DNA of 23,539 nucleotides from contig DKCV01000005.1 of NCBI GenBank assembly GCA_002449265.1, forward strand, positions 1 through 23,539, written 5' to 3'. A model generated the notes under the pieces. The model searched no databases and was not told the origin of the DNA. It saw nothing but the letters and a program-made list of their open reading frames with translations. This document shows, piece after piece, positions 15,837 through 21,855 of the stretch; positions within the stretch are counted from its first letter, which is position 1, and each line of letters begins with the position of its first letter. The position numbers and the translations under genes were made by a program. The stretch comes from Caryophanales bacterium UBA6865 (GTDB lineage: Bacteria; Bacillota_I; Bacilli_A; RFN20; CAG-826).

Positions 15837-15865
15837 TTGCACATAAATGAAATGTTAGTTATGAT
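15837..15865 (+). promoter_or_regulatory. Promoter of the second ATPase-TOPRIM pair
   Basis: TTGCAC (15837-15842), 17 nt, TATGAT (15860-15865). Start of transcription would fall near 15872 and the GGAAGGA ribosome binding site is at 15871-15877, so the leader is very short. Confidence 0.65.
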
Positions 15866-15886
15866 TAGATGGAAGGATAAAGTAAT

Positions 15887-17158
15887 ATGATCTTAGAAGT
15901 AACGTTTAATAACTACCGTTTGTTTCAAGGGGATTCTTCGCTTTCTTTTCTTGCTGATGGTAGGACTAAAACCTTAATGTCTAATTCCATCGAAATTGAT
16001 AAAAGAAACGTTTTAAAATCCGTTGCAATCTATGGTCCTAATAACTCTGGCAAAACAAATCTTTTGGAACTTTTTAAAGTTATAAAATCAGTACTTCTAG
16101 GCATAACCGATTTTACCTGCAACGATCCAGTTTTTAATGAAAATCCATTAACTTCTTGTTCCATTACTTATAACAACCTAGATGGAATGGGTTGGATGAA
16201 ATACGAGTTCACTTATGATGCAAACAAGAAGCATTTCCTCAAAGAAAAACTCACAGGTATTACCTATTATGAATCTGGCTCACCGTTATACAAAACGATA
16301 CTGGGCAAAGATATCGAAAAGAAAGAATTTGTCGTCTTTGGCGTGGATAATCACGAGGTTTTATCCATTGTTTCTGCAAAAAATCCAATCCTTTACGCGC
16401 TTGCGCTAGACGAAAATCGTTTTTCTAACTTAAAAAAATGGCAAATATCTTTGCAAAAACTCGCTAATTCGCTAGAAATCGTCCAGCTATATAACATACC
16501 GCTAGATAAAACGATGGAGGCTTTAAAAGGATATGACGAAAAGGAAAAAGCCTTTATTACTAGCTTCGTGAAAAACGCTGATCTTTCCATCCAGGATTTT
16601 GAATACAAAAAGGAAAATCCTTTTATCGATGAAACTAAAATCAGTGAAGACGTATTAAAGAAAAACGAACACTTCATTGATTCTTTACATCTAGCGACCA
16701 CTTATAAGAAAACGTCAGTCCCATCCATTGTTTACGATTCTTCAGGAACAAAGAAAATTGAAGCTTTGGCAGCTTATGTTTACGAAGCAATCATGGAAGG
16801 AAAAACACTTATCGTAGACGAATTAGACAATGGGCTCCACTTCCGCTTAACTAGAGCCATCGTAAGTGCTTTTAACAATATGATCAATCAGCATGGTCAA
16901 ATCGTATTTACCGCACATGATTTATTGCTCATTGGTTGCAAAATGCTATTAAGAAAAGACCAAATCTACTTCATAGAAAGAGACGATAACGGTGCGACTT
17001 TGTCTTGCTTAAAAAACATGGTCGTAAAGGATGGTGGCCCGCGTGAAGGATCGAATTTAATCAAACGCTACAATGAGGGTGAATTTGGTATTCTCCCATC
17101 GCCGAACTTTATTCAAACGTTGATTTTGGCTAATAAAGACAAAGGTTTTAAAGAATAG
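15887..17158 (+). CDS. AAA_21-type ATPase of a two-gene defence-like pair
   Basis: A 423-residue ATPase related in plan to the divergent RloA-like gene: Walker A GPNNSGKT lies at the same residues (50-57), followed by a helical insert, SSGTKKIEALAAYVYEA, Walker B LIVDELDNGLHFRLTRAI near 307, and the switch IVFTAHDLLLIG. The C-terminus ends with EFGILPSPNF, the counterpart of the FGAVPDF in the RloA-like protein. The Q/N-rich Walker A (PNNSGKTN) is typical of this AAA_15/AAA_21 branch. The next gene begins one base after the stop, so they are co-translated. It probably controls the TOPRIM-like partner in response to phage or DNA signals; this is inference from the family. Confidence 0.8.
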   Translation: MILEVTFNNYRLFQGDSSLSFLADGRTKTLMSNSIEIDKRNVLKSVAIYGPNNSGKTNLLELFKVIKSVLLGITDFTCNDPVFNENPLTSCSITYNNLDGMGWMKYEFTYDANKKHFLKEKLTGITYYESGSPLYKTILGKDIEKKEFVVFGVDNHEVLSIVSAKNPILYALALDENRFSNLKKWQISLQKLANSLEIVQLYNIPLDKTMEALKGYDEKEKAFITSFVKNADLSIQDFEYKKENPFIDETKISEDVLKKNEHFIDSLHLATTYKKTSVPSIVYDSSGTKKIEALAAYVYEAIMEGKTLIVDELDNGLHFRLTRAIVSAFNNMINQHGQIVFTAHDLLLIGCKMLLRKDQIYFIERDDNGATLSCLKNMVVKDGGPREGSNLIKRYNEGEFGILPSPNFIQTLILANKDKGFKE

Positions 17159-17159
17159 A

Positions 17160-17840
17160 ATGAAGCCCTATCGTATCAATCTAATCGTAGAAGGTAACGA
17201 AGAAGAGTGCCTTTTTGAAATTGTGAAGGAAAAAGGGCTTGCGAATAATATTGATTTAATGATTAGAAACGCCTATGGATATGGAAATATCGGTGCGATA
17301 TTCCAAGGTAGAATCGTAGAAGAAGAAATTGATGCGATTTTTGCTGTTTATGATGTTGATAATCGCCAGATAGAAAAAGGCTCGCCATATAACGTAGTTA
17401 GAAAACATCTCAAAGACATACTGGGAGGAGAAAAGGCAGTCGATGCGGCGAGTTTATGCACAAATCCGAACATTATGCAGTTCCTCTTATTAGGATGCGA
17501 CACCTTGGAAAAAGTTGCTTTGCTCGAAACATCAAAAGAGCGCAATACACCCCTCATTCATCATTATTGGAAAGATATCGGAAATAGCAAAAAGGATGAA
17601 AAGGGGCAAATTGTCGCTAGCCCATATAATGCATCACAATGGCAATTAACAAAAATAAAGGAATCTTTCATTTATGATTTTTATCGTTATGACGATTTAC
17701 TGAAAAACGCAAAAGATTTATCAATAGATTACAAAAATCAATTGCCAGCAGGAAACTTGTTCCCCTTCCTAAATGCTTTAAAAAACGGGGATATCCCCTA
17801 TTTCGAAAAACTGATGAAATCAATTAGACCAAACGATTGA
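17160..17840 (+). CDS. RloB/OLD-like TOPRIM partner protein
   Basis: A 226-residue protein with TOPRIM-type acidic motifs: INLIVEGNEEECLF at residues 6-19 (catalytic E), AVYDVDNRQ near 61 (DxD), and TNPNIMQFLLLG near 101, which corresponds to the NP-x-x-E-x-WLLLH block of RloB. It is probably a metal-dependent nuclease or regulator switched by the upstream ATPase. It is a much diverged relative of the RloB-like gene at 13324-14273: there the block has E-F-W, here Q-F-L, so the family assignment is by motif order rather than close similarity. The start codon lies one base after the ATPase stop. A hairpin follows at 17865-17886. Confidence 0.7.
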   Translation: MKPYRINLIVEGNEEECLFEIVKEKGLANNIDLMIRNAYGYGNIGAIFQGRIVEEEIDAIFAVYDVDNRQIEKGSPYNVVRKHLKDILGGEKAVDAASLCTNPNIMQFLLLGCDTLEKVALLETSKERNTPLIHHYWKDIGNSKKDEKGQIVASPYNASQWQLTKIKESFIYDFYRYDDLLKNAKDLSIDYKNQLPAGNLFPFLNALKNGDIPYFEKLMKSIRPND

Positions 17841-17864
17841 TAGAAACAACCTGAATTAAATAGA

Positions 17865-17886
17865 TCCAATGAGGTATTCCATTGGA
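17865..17886. terminator. Hairpin after TOPRIM gene and after 47-aa copy 2
   Basis: TCCAATG (17865-17871) pairs perfectly with CATTGGA (17880-17886) around an 8-nt loop beginning AG. It lies between convergent genes and may serve both. Its T-run is weak on the minus strand (TCTATTTAATT). It matches the position, loop size and partial sequence of the hairpin at 13115-13140, with paired changes that keep the stem. Confidence 0.5.
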
Positions 17887-17922
17887 CCAAGCGTGCACCA
17901 ATAAGCAAAGTTTCAAATCAAA

Positions 17923-18066
17923 TTAGAACTTAAATGTTTTAATGATTTTTTGCTGCGCTTCCGAGAGTGGTCGTTCTTCCACTCTTCTTTCAATTTCGGA
18001 TGGATTATATTTCCATTCTAGAAGAGTATCGATGACTGATTTCTTTGTTTTTCTTTTGTTGTCCAT
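17923..18066 (-). CDS. 47-aa conserved small protein, copy 2
   Basis: ATG 18064-18066 to TAA 17923-17925, 47 residues, identical to copy 1 (13176-13319) except V for A at 11 and P for L at 33. A GGAGGTAG ribosome binding site lies 7 nt upstream. Both the frame and the ribosome binding site are conserved; two of the four base differences inside the frame are silent. In this copy the gene follows, by about 40 nt, the end of a truncated unrelated gene (18107-18330), not an RloB gene, and it converges on the TOPRIM gene. L33P would break the predicted helix, so this copy might be losing function. The family is unknown to me. Confidence 0.72.
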   Translation of the reverse strand: MDNKRKTKKSVIDTLLEWKYNPSEIERRVEERPLSEAQQKIIKTFKF

Positions 18067-18106
18067 AACGCTACCTCCAAATTGATAATAACACAAAATC
18101 CGGAAA

Positions 18107-18330
18107 CTAATCTTTTTTACACATTAAAAGAATAGGGTTGTTTTGCTCGCAATGTTCTCCGTCCCACAATCCATAATCATCACACATATTTTCATTAATC
18201 AATCTAAAGAAATTAAACAAAGGCATATAGCCCATTTTATAAATGGTGTCAGGTGGAACAAGCCTTATATTTTCGCCATTTTTTTGAGCGTCATGAAAGC
18301 GTTTGAGGTTTCTTCTGGACTGCTAACCTT
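18107..18330 (-). pseudogene. C-terminal remnant of a gene cut by an IS element
   Basis: An open minus-strand frame without a usable start runs from the edge of the IS3-type element to TAG 18107-18109, 71 codons. It reads as normal protein: RFHDAQKNGENIRLVPPDTI, YKMGYMPLFNFFRLINEN, DDYGLWDGEHCEQNNPILLM. The frame meets a stop (18323-18325) 6 bp inside the insertion boundary at 18331, so the 5' part was removed when the IS inserted or when the flank was deleted. I do not find its other half on the far side of the IS. I do not recognise the family. The 47-aa gene copy 2 follows it. Confidence 0.6.
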
Positions 18331-18665
18331 TAAGTAGACAGTGCATTACAATTTTGTATACGGATGCTATGCACTGTAGACAAGGAGGTTACAGAATGAA
18401 ACTAACGAAAGAAGTAACCTCCCCGTTGAAAAAGCGCTGCACGAAGGGAGCCTTTCCGACAAGGGTTGTATGGAAAGGCACCACGTTTCCAGGTCAGCGT
18501 ACTCGAGCTATGTAGGGAATACATAAGGTTCTTCAACGAGGGAAAGCCAATGTGCTACTTTGGCTATCTGACCCCGAAACAGCACAAGGAAGAGTACCTT
18601 AAGAAGCTCGGCGGCTCCAATACCCCAGGAGCTTGTCTACAACTTCCTGCAAAACTGTCTACTTA
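18331..18665 (+). mobile_element. Internally deleted IS3-type element (MITE-like)
   Basis: The ends are 12-bp perfect inverted repeats: TAAGTAGACAGT at 18331-18342 and its complement at 18654-18665. Only 335 bp remain. A start (ATG 18396-18398 after AAGGAGG, MKLTKEVTSPLKKR) looks like the first orfA codons. A frame from 18466 holds EYIRFFNEGKPMCYFGYLTP KQHKEEYL, the C-terminal block of an IS3-family integrase-type transposase (usually Y-I-x-F-x-N-x-x-RP...GYLTP). The catalytic DDE core is gone, so it cannot transpose unaided. GC content is visibly higher than in the surroundings. It abuts a truncated gene on the left and an IS1634-type relic on the right. Confidence 0.7.
18384..18422 (+). promoter_or_regulatory. 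Hairpin hiding the IS ribosome binding site
   Basis: GGAGGTTAC (18384-18392) is perfectly complementary to GTAACCTCC (18414-18422) and contains the Shine-Dalgarno sequence for ATG 18396. Some IS elements use such stems to prevent translation from read-through transcripts. A second stem, CAGTGCAT (18339-18346) with ATGCACTG (18369-18376), precedes it. Confidence 0.5.
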
Positions 18666-18668
18666 TCG

Positions 18669-19117
18669 TTGATTAGTGTACTCGAGGACGACGTCAAGGA
18701 AATACTCAGGATCAACAGCTTCAGGGTAATGAAGACCAACTTCAAGGCGAGGCCCGTCTACCAATAGAAGAGCGAAAGGATCCAAACCCATTTCCTTGTT
18801 TGCTTCGTTTCCCTTTTGATCTATGGCCTATTGAAGCTGAAGCTGAGCGCCGGGAGATAAATAGCGGCGCTTTGATAGGCACGCTGAAAAGCATGAACGT
18901 CAGGATCGACCGGGAAACGGGCTACGGCGAGGCATTGTACACAAGCTCCAAGGCATTGGAGAGATTGGAGAGAAGCTATTCTTTGGGCCTCAACCACAAG
19001 TATTATTCGAGCAAGTAGCCGAAGAAGATATCCGGAATGAAAACTTAAGGCTACATTAAATTCCAAAAAAGTTCAGCATTTAAGCCGATTTTCTATCATT
19101 AACTGCTGAAGACGGGA
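18669..19117 (+). pseudogene. Decayed IS1634-type transposase, C-terminal part
   Basis: Translated fragments match the C-terminal end of IS1634/IS4-type transposases as I know them: EDDVKEILRINSFR, then VMKTNFKARPVYQ (family: R-I-M-K-x-x-F-x-ARPVYL), ERIQTHFLVCFVSLLIYGLL, and after a frameshift near 18830 GTLKSMNVR, GYGEALYTSSK, LGLNHKYYSSK and PKKISGM. In-frame stops occur at the codon after RPVYQ and later, and about seven residues are missing before VMKTNF. It is therefore a dead relic. The terminal part GCTGAAGACGGGAA (19105-19118) may be the old element end. Higher GC than its neighbours. Confidence 0.75.
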
Positions 19118-19164
19118 ATAAACAAAGGGGCGTCTAAAGCGAACCGTTGAATTGCACCTTATTT

Positions 19165-20550
19165 TTATCCTTGGTAGATATCCTCGATTGTAATTAAGAT
19201 ATAAGGCACTGCCCCTCTTAAATCAAAGCCAGAGAGAGAAACAAAGCCATATTGAATCGGTGTCGAAGTTGTTTCTTTGACTTGATCGATTTCATTTTGC
19301 ATCACGTTATTAGTGATTGGTTCTTTTGTGAATTTCACTTCGTAAAACACATAGCCATCTTTTGTTTTCCCAACCACATCGAATTGCCCGTTCTTCCTTT
19401 CCTTTGGGCAATCGTACCAATAGGTACCGATGTCTAGGAGAAGCGGCTTATTCTCGCCTCTTTTATTACGGCGGATTAGATATTGCTTCGCAACGGTTTC
19501 GAACGTCTTAGGAACAAATTCGCTCTCAAAGTCGTTTTGAATGAAATCTCGATAGAACGTTTCTTCGCTTAATAAAGCTCTTTCGCTTTGGTTACGAAAG
19601 ATATATCGATAAAAGAAACGCATCGCGTTGTCTTTAATCTGATATCCTGATTTTGTCTTGTTATTCTTATCATTAATCGGGCACACGTATTCAATCAAAT
19701 CCATGCTAAGCAGTTTTTCTAAAACATCGCTTAAAATGGAAGAAGAAGGCAAATGGGATTCCGCTAAAATATCAGAATAATGGAACGCCCTCTTTTCCGC
19801 GATAGATGCAAAAACCGCGTTCGCGTTATTGATCTTTGCTATCTCATTTTTCAAATTAACGGTAATGTCATCTGCAACCGCCGCGAATCTCCCGCTTAAT
19901 AGCAAGATGATATTTTCAGTGACGCTAAGGTTTTCGTTAATTTGAGAATTATAGAAAGGGCTCCCACCAAAAGCTGCGAATAAGCGCACTTTATCAGCAA
20001 GCGAAAAGGTTGGGTAAAACAAAGACGAATCATAATAATCCATCTCTTTCAATAAAATGGAGAGGGCAAAACGGCGATAAAGAGGATTTCCTTCTGAAAG
20101 CAATCCCTCCATCGTAGAAACACTGCTTCCACACAAAAAGAAGCAAACATGCGTTGAATGACGATATTGATCGATGACTCTTTGCAATTTGGAATCGATG
20201 GATGGCGAGATCTTTCGAATATAAGGATATTCGTCGATAACAAAATAAATTTTTCTTTCTATAGCTTTCTCGAAAACAAAAGCAACGGCGTCAACAAAAG
20301 AATCGAAATGAAGGTGAGTTAAAGAAAGCGCCTCTTCAATGGCTTTGGTCAAATCGCTAACGTTGCTTTCTTCGCTTTCCTGGCTGCACTGATAAAAAAT
20401 GCACGGAACATTTTGATTGAGCAAGCAATGCTTAAGGAGTTCCGTTTTTCCAAGTCTTCTTCTTCCATAAATAATCGCTCCCTGAAATCCGTCTTGGCTC
20501 AAGAGATAATGAATTGCTTTTTGTTCTTCTTCTCGTCCTATAAATCTCAT
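19165..20550 (-). CDS. ATPase_2/DUF234 protein with PD-(D/E)XK nuclease end (second)
   Basis: A 461-residue paralogue of the gene at 5645-7039. Motifs in order: MRFIGREEEQ, Walker A GRRRLGKTE near 29, Walker B IYFVIDEYPYIRK, FLCGSSVSTMEGL (sensor region), a winged-helix region near 280, MRFFYRYIFRN, and the nuclease motifs GQFDVV and EVKF near 410-425. The start at 20548-20550 is chosen because it matches the family N-terminus and has AGG 7 nt upstream; an upstream in-frame ATG (20632-20634) would add 28 residues that run through the operator palindrome, which is unlikely. It probably hydrolyses ATP and acts on DNA; the family's cellular role is unsettled. The proteins are clearly homologous but far from identical. 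Confidence 0.85.
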   Translation of the reverse strand: MRFIGREEEQKAIHYLLSQDGFQGAIIYGRRRLGKTELLKHCLLNQNVPCIFYQCSQESEESNVSDLTKAIEEALSLTHLHFDSFVDAVAFVFEKAIERKIYFVIDEYPYIRKISPSIDSKLQRVIDQYRHSTHVCFFLCGSSVSTMEGLLSEGNPLYRRFALSILLKEMDYYDSSLFYPTFSLADKVRLFAAFGGSPFYNSQINENLSVTENIILLLSGRFAAVADDITVNLKNEIAKINNANAVFASIAEKRAFHYSDILAESHLPSSSILSDVLEKLLSMDLIEYVCPINDKNNKTKSGYQIKDNAMRFFYRYIFRNQSERALLSEETFYRDFIQNDFESEFVPKTFETVAKQYLIRRNKRGENKPLLLDIGTYWYDCPKERKNGQFDVVGKTKDGYVFYEVKFTKEPITNNVMQNEIDQVKETTSTPIQYGFVSLSGFDLRGAVPYILITIEDIYQG

Positions 20551-20572
20551 ATTCGACCTGCTTTCACCATAA

Positions 20573-20616
20573 AGTATATGTTTGTCGGAAATTTCCGACA
20601 AGGAAAAATCCGACAA
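20573..20616 (-). promoter_or_regulatory. Promoter with 20-bp palindrome and third half-site
   Basis: TTGTCGGAAATTTCCGACAA (20582-20601) is a perfect 20-bp palindrome, and TCCGACAA (20609-20616) is a third half-site. On the minus strand TTGTCG (20596-20601), 17 nt, TATACT (20573-20578) forms the promoter, so one half-site is the -35 itself. A bound protein would block initiation; autoregulation by the winged-helix protein encoded downstream is a plausible reading. Confidence 0.7.
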
Positions 20617-20883
20617 GTTTTTAAAAGTGACCAATATGATGAAAACAATGATTTATTGAGGAAGCTAGTAGCCCCCTTCTTCATCAACTTTTGGTAGATA
20701 TCTTGAAAATTCAGTTTTTTGATCGTTTTCGCGTTTCTTTTTTCTTAAGTCAAAACTAGAAAAAGCGAAGCTCAAAGAATCATGCATTCAATTCATTTGT
20801 GCATCAGTATGCATCAAAATTAGTGTCTATAAATAGAACGAGGCCGCTTCCATAAATAACCTCCTTCCACATCCTAGCACGGG
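20617..20883. other. Intergenic, with a strong RBS before an 8-codon frame
   Basis: Mostly featureless AT-rich DNA. On the minus strand, 30 nt after the toxin stop, AAGGAGG is followed after 6 nt by ATG (20851-20853) and a frame of only eight codons (MEAASFYL, TAG 20827-20829). It may be the start of a gene that has since been lost, or a leader peptide. TGCATCA-type short repeats occur at 20783-20818. Confidence 0.4.
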
Positions 20884-21474
20884 TTAAAGCTTCGATTTAG
20901 CGTATTCCATCGTGACGGAAGCTTCTAATTTTTTGAAATCTACCGTCGCCTCTAAAAATTTCGGTTTCTCTCTACCTTCCCAATACGTTTTATTATTCTC
21001 ATTAATTTTTGCGCTGTAGAGCCGTTTTGCCTTACGCGTTATTTCTAAAATGTTCTCTTTAATCCAATTTAATTCGTCAATTAAAAGATCTTTATATTTA
21101 TTCTCTTTGATGATGTGGGAATCTGTCTTCTTATTAAGAGTTAATGCCTCTTTATTTAGAGAAATTTCTTGAATCTCGGAATCGGGAACGGGAATCATGT
21201 TGTTAAGCAATATTTTACCTAGAAAATCCCCCTTCTTGTTTTTCATTCTCAAAATAGTTTGCGTCGAAAGGCGCAGTTTCCCATGCTTGTCATAGTCTTT
21301 AGGGTCTTCTGAAGAAAGAGGTAGGAAATAATTGTAGTTATCGAGCTTTATCAAAAATCCAATATAAGGCCTAGTGTGTTTTCTATCATTCTCATGATTC
21401 GAAAGCACTCTTTTGTCGACTGAAAACAACTTAGCAATGCAAGCGTCTGAAATAGCATAGAACCGTATTTCCAT
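20884..21474 (-). CDS. toxN: ToxN/AbiQ-type endoribonuclease toxin (type III TA)
   Basis: A 196-residue protein of the ToxN/AbiQ family: MEIRFYAISDACIAKL opens it, followed by DKRVLSN, TRPYIGFLIKLDNYNYFLPL then SS, LRMKNKKGDFLGKILLNNMIPV and a C-terminal helical half. Members are sequence-specific RNases that are held inactive by a repeat RNA antitoxin and are released during phage infection. The start at 21472-21474 is supported by GGGAGAG 3 nt upstream; an upstream in-frame ATG (21550-21552) lies above the terminator and would add a non-family extension. The hairpin at 21488-21515 and the promoter at 21707-21735 give the usual antitoxin RNA-terminator-toxin layout. The length is slightly above the usual ToxN range of about 170. 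Confidence 0.85.
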   Translation of the reverse strand: MEIRFYAISDACIAKLFSVDKRVLSNHENDRKHTRPYIGFLIKLDNYNYFLPLSSEDPKDYDKHGKLRLSTQTILRMKNKKGDFLGKILLNNMIPVPDSEIQEISLNKEALTLNKKTDSHIIKENKYKDLLIDELNWIKENILEITRKAKRLYSAKINENNKTYWEGREKPKFLEATVDFKKLEASVTMEYAKSKL

Positions 21475-21487
21475 TGACTCTCCCTTC

Positions 21488-21515
21488 AAAAAAAGGATCG
21501 TTTTTTGGCGACCCT
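21488..21515 (-). terminator. Terminator between antitoxin RNA and toxin gene
   Basis: On the minus strand AGGGTCG (21515-21509) pairs with CGATCCT (21500-21494), seven positions with one G-U, around CCAAAAAA, followed by a T7 run. A leaky terminator 14 nt before the toxin start is the standard way type III loci keep RNA antitoxin in excess. Confidence 0.8.
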
Positions 21516-21700
21516 TGGATTTTAGAACTCCGCACTGTACGGCAGCGGCCATCCGAGATTTTGTAAGTTTCCTTACGACCCCATTCTAATTCCGGTTTGG
21601 GCGCCCGTCAACCGCAATGACGGATTTGCTTCCCTTTTGTGACAAAAAATTCACGCTTTTAAAAGCAAAAGAGAACCTTGCGGCCAGATTATTAGAACCG
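21516..21700 (-). ncRNA. Candidate type III antitoxin RNA (ToxI-like)
   Basis: This non-coding stretch lies between the promoter at 21707-21735 and the terminator at 21494-21515, where the ToxI antitoxin is expected. Transcription would begin near 21700. It contains local stems: CCGTCA-N7-TGACGG, GTAAG-GAAA-CTTAC, CCGC...GCGG, and the palindrome GCTTTTAAAAGC at 21655-21666. I cannot see the tandem repeats of about 35-45 nt that known ToxI RNAs have. The call therefore rests on position and flanking signals only; a single-repeat or highly degenerate antitoxin, or loss of the antitoxin, are both possible. Confidence 0.45.
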
Positions 21701-21706
21701 ATAGAA

Positions 21707-21735
21707 GCATTATTTTTAATTGCGCGCTATTGCAA
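21707..21735 (-). promoter_or_regulatory. Promoter of the antitoxin-toxin transcript
   Basis: On the minus strand TTGCAA (21730-21735), 17 nt, TAATGC (21707-21712). The spacer contains one ATTGCG element of the array described at 21719-21821. Confidence 0.55.
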
Positions 21736-21821
21736 AAATAGGCACGCCAAAATTCAAAGTTGGCTATTTATCGAATGTTTTTTAATTGCGCTTAATTGCG
21801 CGCTATTGCGCTCAAATTGCG
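21719..21821. repeat. Phased ATTGCG array in divergent promoter region
   Basis: ATTGCG begins at 21719 and ATTGC at 21729 (10 bp apart); ATTGCG begins at 21785, 21795, 21805 and 21816 (10, 10 and 11 bp apart). The 17-mer TAATTGCGCGCTATTGC occurs twice (21717-21733 and 21793-21809). The sites lie on one face of the helix and overlap the promoters of both divergent transcripts, as expected for a cooperative regulator's operator. Confidence 0.75.
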
Positions 21822-21834
21822 ATTAGGTTAAATA
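21806..21834 (+). promoter_or_regulatory. Promoter of the AlbA_2-type gene
   Basis: TTGCGC (21806-21811), 17 nt, TAAATA (21829-21834), 22 nt before the ATG, with GGAGGG as ribosome binding site. The -35 lies within the ATTGCG array. Confidence 0.55.
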
Positions 21835-21855
21835 CAACTAGTTGGAGGGAAATAT

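Noticed and set aside
18143..18337. Plus-strand 64-codon frame
   Set aside because: The opposite strand carries a more protein-like truncated frame that ends properly before the 47-aa gene; the plus frame runs through the IS boundary.
20551..20634. 28-residue N-terminal extension of the second ATPase/nuclease protein
   Set aside because: It would be translated from the operator palindrome and promoter; the family starts at M-x-FIGRE.
19172..20704. TTGGTAGATATC occurring at both ends of the second ATPase/nuclease gene
   Set aside because: A 12-mer shared by chance is expected in AT-rich DNA of this length, one copy encodes the conserved protein C-terminus, and there is no further similarity around either copy.
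21475..21552. N-terminal extension of the ToxN-type protein
   Set aside because: It would run through the intrinsic terminator; the shorter start has the ribosome binding site and family N-terminus.
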